DNA from: Geobacteraceae bacterium
Lineage (GTDB): Bacteria; Desulfobacterota; Desulfuromonadia; Geobacterales; Geobacteraceae
NCBI GenBank assembly: GCA_012797715.1
Contig: JAAZOO010000390.1
Location: forward strand, 1 to 8,103
Direction: 5' to 3'
DNA: 8,103 nt
Part shown: piece by piece, positions 6,002 through 8,103 of the stretch
How the letters are laid out: the number at the start of each line of letters is the position of its first letter
Numbering within the stretch: position 1 is the stretch's first letter
Made by a program: the position numbers and the translations under genes
The notes under the pieces: model-generated
Database searches by the model: none
What the model was told of the DNA's origin: nothing
What the model saw: only the letters and a program-made list of their open reading frames with translations

Positions 6002-6634
6002 CTAGAGCAGCGTAAGAATCTCAGTGTGCCGGTCAATGCGAGCAAGGCCGTTGAGATTGGACTTGTAGGCAACAAAAGGAACATCTGCGGCTTCCGCAGA
6101 CCGCCGGTCCAGCTCCGAATCACCGACAAAAAGGGCCTCCCACGGGCTGATCCGGTAGTGTTCCAGAATCTTCAGGAGGGGTTCCGGGTGGGGTTTCGGA
6201 TTCTGCACCCTGGCCGCCGTCATGACGCAGTCGAAGTAAGGGGTCAATCCGAAATCTTCCAGGAGCATCTCAACGGAGGTGGAGCGGTTGGTGCACACGG
6301 CCAGACTCACCCGATTTCGCAACGCATCGAGCGTCTCGACGAAGCCCTCCTCCAGGCGGAGAAAGGGAAGCAGCTCGCGGTAATCGATAGCTGCGGCGAA
6401 ACGGAGCGCCTCTTCTTCCCGCGGGTCGCCTTCGAAAAGCCGCGCCAGCACGTCCCTGCTGGAATAGGTGTGAAGGAGACGCATGGTATCCCCATTGTTC
6501 CTGTCCAGCGGCGGCAGAGCGAACCGTTCCACAATTTTAGAATAAAAGGCGAAATTTGCCTCGAACGACTCAAACATTACGCCGTCGCAATCATAGATAA
6601 CGGCCTTTATACCGTTCATGCCCCGCACCGTCAT
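6002..6634 (-). CDS. HAD superfamily hydrolase (phosphoglycolate phosphatase-like)
   Basis: With the ATG at 6634 the protein has 210 residues and all four HAD motifs. Motif I is YDCDGV with the nucleophile D15 and acid/base D17; motif II is T115 in VCTNRS. Motif III is K147 in NPKPHPEPL, and motif IV is GDSELD (171-176). A helical cap sits between motifs I and II, as in subfamily I phosphatases such as Gph. The substrate cannot be read from sequence; a small phosphate ester such as 2-phosphoglycolate or a nucleotide is a guess. The start overlaps the HNH gene stop as ATGA, implying translational coupling, and GGGGAAGG lies just upstream. A second ATG five codons later (6619) is possible. The frame stays open 72 codons further upstream, but that part is only the HNH gene in another frame. 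A 277-base gap follows before yicC. Confidence 0.88.
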   Translation of the reverse strand: MTVRGMNGIKAVIYDCDGVMFESFEANFAFYSKIVERFALPPLDRNNGDTMRLLHTYSSRDVLARLFEGDPREEEALRFAAAIDYRELLPFLRLEEGFVETLDALRNRVSLAVCTNRSTSVEMLLEDFGLTPYFDCVMTAARVQNPKPHPEPLLKILEHYRISPWEALFVGDSELDRRSAEAADVPFVAYKSNLNGLARIDRHTEILTLL

Positions 6635-6927
6635 CTTTCCTTCCCCAGGGACTTCAGGTATTCCTCCCACTCGAGGGGGAGAAGGTATCCTTTCCTGCTG
6701 TTGCATTCCTTGCATGCAACCACGACGTTCCCCTGGGTGCTCCTGCCGCCCCGAACGATGGGAACGAGATGGTCCATGGTCAATTGTGGGGGGAGAAACG
6801 TGCCTCCGCAGTAATGGCATTTCCCTCGGGCCAGGCGATTCTTCCACCAACGGGTCTTGCGGAGCGCCCGGGCTTTCTCCTTTTCCCTGCGTATCTGTTC
6901 TTCGGATACTTCAATAATGAACTGCAT
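6631..6927 (-). CDS. Small HNH endonuclease domain protein
   Basis: The 98-residue protein has a basic helical N-terminal part (EEQIRREKEKARALRKTRWWKN) and then a compact HNH fold. A CHYC knuckle (37-40) comes first, MDHLVPIVRGG with D52-H53 follows, then N67, and the ACKECNSRKG knuckle (71-80) with C72, C75 and N76. The four cysteines should bind structural zinc, and H53 with the Asn residues forms the metal-dependent nuclease centre. It resembles stand-alone chromosomal HNH proteins of the McrA/5-methylcytosine restriction-like group, which rarely have a known role. The start chosen is ATG 6927, ten bases after the rnhA stop and preceded by AGAAGGA. It overlaps the HAD gene by ATGA. It has no restriction partner or homing context, so a DNA-repair or RNA-DNA role beside RNase HI is only a guess. 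Confidence 0.85.
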   Translation of the reverse strand: MQFIIEVSEEQIRREKEKARALRKTRWWKNRLARGKCHYCGGTFLPPQLTMDHLVPIVRGGRSTQGNVVVACKECNSRKGYLLPLEWEEYLKSLGKER

Positions 6928-6937
6928 CACATCCTTC

Positions 6938-7384
6938 TCACTTCCCCGACCGCCTCTGCATCTCCAGAACGGCTTTCCTCGCCAGTTCATCACACCGTTC
7001 GTTTTCCGGGTGCCCGTTGTGCCCCCGAATCCAGCGCCAGTGCACCTGATGGACGGAACTAAGCGCCAGGAGCCGTTCCCACAGGTCACGGTTCAGGACA
7101 TCCTCTTTTTTGCTGTTTTTCCAGCCGTTCCGGATCCAGCCCCGAATCCATTCGGTCATCCCCTTCACCAGGTATTGTGAATCAGTGGTGAGCGTCACCT
7201 CGCAGGGTCGCTTCAGGGATTCAAGGGCGGTAATCGCCGCCAGGAGTTCCATGCGATTATTGGTGGTATGGAGATCAGCCCCGGAAAGCTCCTTTTCCCT
7301 GGTGCCGGAACGCAGGATACAACCGAATCCTCCGGGCCCCGGATTGCCGCTGCATGCGCCGTCGCAGAATATCTCCACCTTCAC
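6938..7384 (-). CDS. rnhA: Ribonuclease HI
   Basis: The 148-residue protein matches the usual size of bacterial RNase HI, which cuts the RNA strand of RNA-DNA hybrids and helps remove R-loops and primers. The catalytic set is complete: D8 in FCDGACSGNPGPGG, E46 in NNRMELLAA, D68 in TTDSQYL, H122 in RGHNGHPENE and D132 in CDELARKA. A basic handle region (about 80-98, with GWIRNGWKNSKK) is present as in the E. coli enzyme. The start codon is GTG at 7384, overlapping the acyltransferase stop as GTGA, so translation is probably coupled. The next gene, an HNH protein, starts ten bases after its stop. Confidence 0.97.
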   Translation of the reverse strand: MKVEIFCDGACSGNPGPGGFGCILRSGTREKELSGADLHTTNNRMELLAAITALESLKRPCEVTLTTDSQYLVKGMTEWIRGWIRNGWKNSKKEDVLNRDLWERLLALSSVHQVHWRWIRGHNGHPENERCDELARKAVLEMQRRSGK

Positions 7385-8028
7385 CGGACAAACGCTCCTT
7401 CCTGCTTCAGAAGGTCGGCGATGGCTGCCATCACCCGTTCTGTTATCAAAATATGTGTTTCCTTGCAGTCCTGGAGTTCATAGAGATCGCTGAAATCGAG
7501 GGGAGCGCCGAAGACTACCGAGCCCTTCTGTCCGATGCCGGGGAATCTCCACCTGTTGAGACCGATGAGCGCGGTTGGTATCACGGTGGGCCGGGTATCA
7601 AGGATGATCTTTCCCACACCCCTGTTTCCCTTGCCCAGAACCCCATGCCGATTCCGTGTTCCCTCGGGAAACAGCATCACCTTCTGATCCAGAAGGAGGT
7701 CGTTGATGGCCTTGCCGGCACGCACGTCCCTGCCGCGCCGGACTGGAAAAGCACCCCAGGAGCTATAAATCCATCGCTGGAAAGGCTTGGCAAAGAGTTC
7801 CTCCTTGGCCGGAGCCCACAGCATCTGAAAGGGATGCTTTCGGATAACCGCCCACGGGAGAAAAATGGTGTCGTATGCCGAAATATGGTTGGACGCGATG
7901 AGGACCCCTCCCGATGAAGGAATGTGCTCATCGCCGCTGATCCGGAAATGATTGATGGTGGATGCGTAGAAACCGACAACGTAGGCTGAAAACGTGACCC
8001 AGAACCGGCGCAGGAACGGTACCTTCAA
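7381..8028 (-). CDS. 1-acyl-sn-glycerol-3-phosphate acyltransferase (PlsC-like)
   Basis: The protein carries the PlsC acyltransferase motifs. From the start chosen, they are block I NHISAYD (47-53, catalytic H48 and D53), block II GAFPVRRG (92-99), block III FPEGTR (120-125) and block IV VIPTAL (149-154). Such enzymes transfer an acyl group to lysophosphatidic acid at the inner membrane in phospholipid synthesis. It is short, with one weak hydrophobic stretch (about residues 9-22). The longest open frame begins with TTG at 8091 (236 residues), but that TTG is the -35 box of a good minus-strand promoter. The TTG at 8028 has GAGG five bases upstream and gives 215 residues; I prefer it, though the exact start is not settled. 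The gene heads a tight cluster with rnhA, HNH and HAD genes and overlaps rnhA by four bases. It could also act on another lysolipid. Confidence 0.9.
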   Translation of the reverse strand: MKVPFLRRFWVTFSAYVVGFYASTINHFRISGDEHIPSSGGVLIASNHISAYDTIFLPWAVIRKHPFQMLWAPAKEELFAKPFQRWIYSSWGAFPVRRGRDVRAGKAINDLLLDQKVMLFPEGTRNRHGVLGKGNRGVGKIILDTRPTVIPTALIGLNRWRFPGIGQKGSVVFGAPLDFSDLYELQDCKETHILITERVMAAIADLLKQEGAFVR

Positions 8029-8062
8029 ATACACCTCGAAAGGGGGAGAATGACAATGATTT

Positions 8063-8091
8063 TTTATAGCATTTTCAGCAGGGATGGGCAA
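8063..8091 (-). promoter_or_regulatory. Candidate sigma-70 promoter of the plsC-rnhA-HNH-HAD cluster
   Basis: On the minus strand TTGCCC (8091-8086) and TATAAA (8068-8063) are 17 bases apart, with TGC just before the -10 box as an extended -10. Transcription would begin near 8056, upstream of the TTG start at 8028 and its GAGG site (8037-8034). The spacing and the A/T-rich -10 context stand out from the surrounding sequence. Confidence 0.55.
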
Positions 8092-8103
8092 CCATAATGA
8101 ACA

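Noticed and set aside
5888..6814. A 308-codon plus-strand open frame
   Set aside because: It lies antisense to the HAD and HNH genes, which have complete catalytic motifs. Its own translation has no recognisable domain and is rich in the residues expected from a GC-rich shadow frame.
6635..6850. The 72-codon N-terminal extension of the HAD frame
   Set aside because: It overlaps the HNH gene in another frame and shows no homology pattern. The HAD fold begins at motif I soon after the ATG at 6634, which forms an ATGA overlap.
6928..7089. The 54-codon N-terminal extension of the HNH frame
   Set aside because: It is read from inside rnhA in another frame. The real protein starts at ATG 6927 behind AGAAGGA.

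Overview
The window looks like an ordinary housekeeping stretch of a moderately GC-rich Gram-negative chromosome. The gene order yicC, gmk, rpoZ, bifunctional (p)ppGpp synthetase/hydrolase, ridA, rpmB, together with protein sequence style, suggests a deltaproteobacterium (Desulfobacterota, Geobacter or Syntrophus-like). That assignment is inference. No mobile element, CRISPR array, RNA gene, phage gene or defence system is visible.

Layout from left to right. The 3' end of a plus-strand methionyl-tRNA synthetase gene (metG) faces a minus-strand YdcF/DUF218 membrane-anchored protein. Divergent from the latter is rpmB (zinc-type ribosomal protein L28) on the plus strand, with a near-consensus promoter. 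rpmB converges on a long minus-strand block and shares a hairpin terminator with ridA. Read in the direction of transcription (right to left), the minus block has three parts. (1) plsC-like acyltransferase, rnhA, a 98-residue HNH protein and a HAD-family phosphatase, tightly packed with GTGA and ATGA start/stop overlaps. (2) After a 277-base gap, yicC, gmk and rpoZ, ending in a clear intrinsic terminator. (3) spoT/rel and ridA.

Parts 2 and 3 form a nucleotide and stringent-response neighbourhood: Gmk makes GDP from GMP, Rel/SpoT makes and destroys (p)ppGpp, and RNA polymerase omega is part of the enzyme that responds to it. Part 1 mixes lipid synthesis, RNA-DNA hybrid removal and two less defined enzymes.

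The most notable irregularity is in yicC. The conserved N-terminus is fully present with its own ribosome binding site, but codon 33 is TAG, where the family normally has Glu. The rest of the 291-codon frame is intact. TAG is the normal terminator of several neighbouring genes, so this is best read as a single nonsense mutation or sequencing error rather than recoding. Other points worth checking are start sites: the longest open frames for ydcF, rel/spoT and plsC begin at TTG codons that sit in promoter or terminator elements, and internal starts fit better. I did not find a convincing undescribed system.
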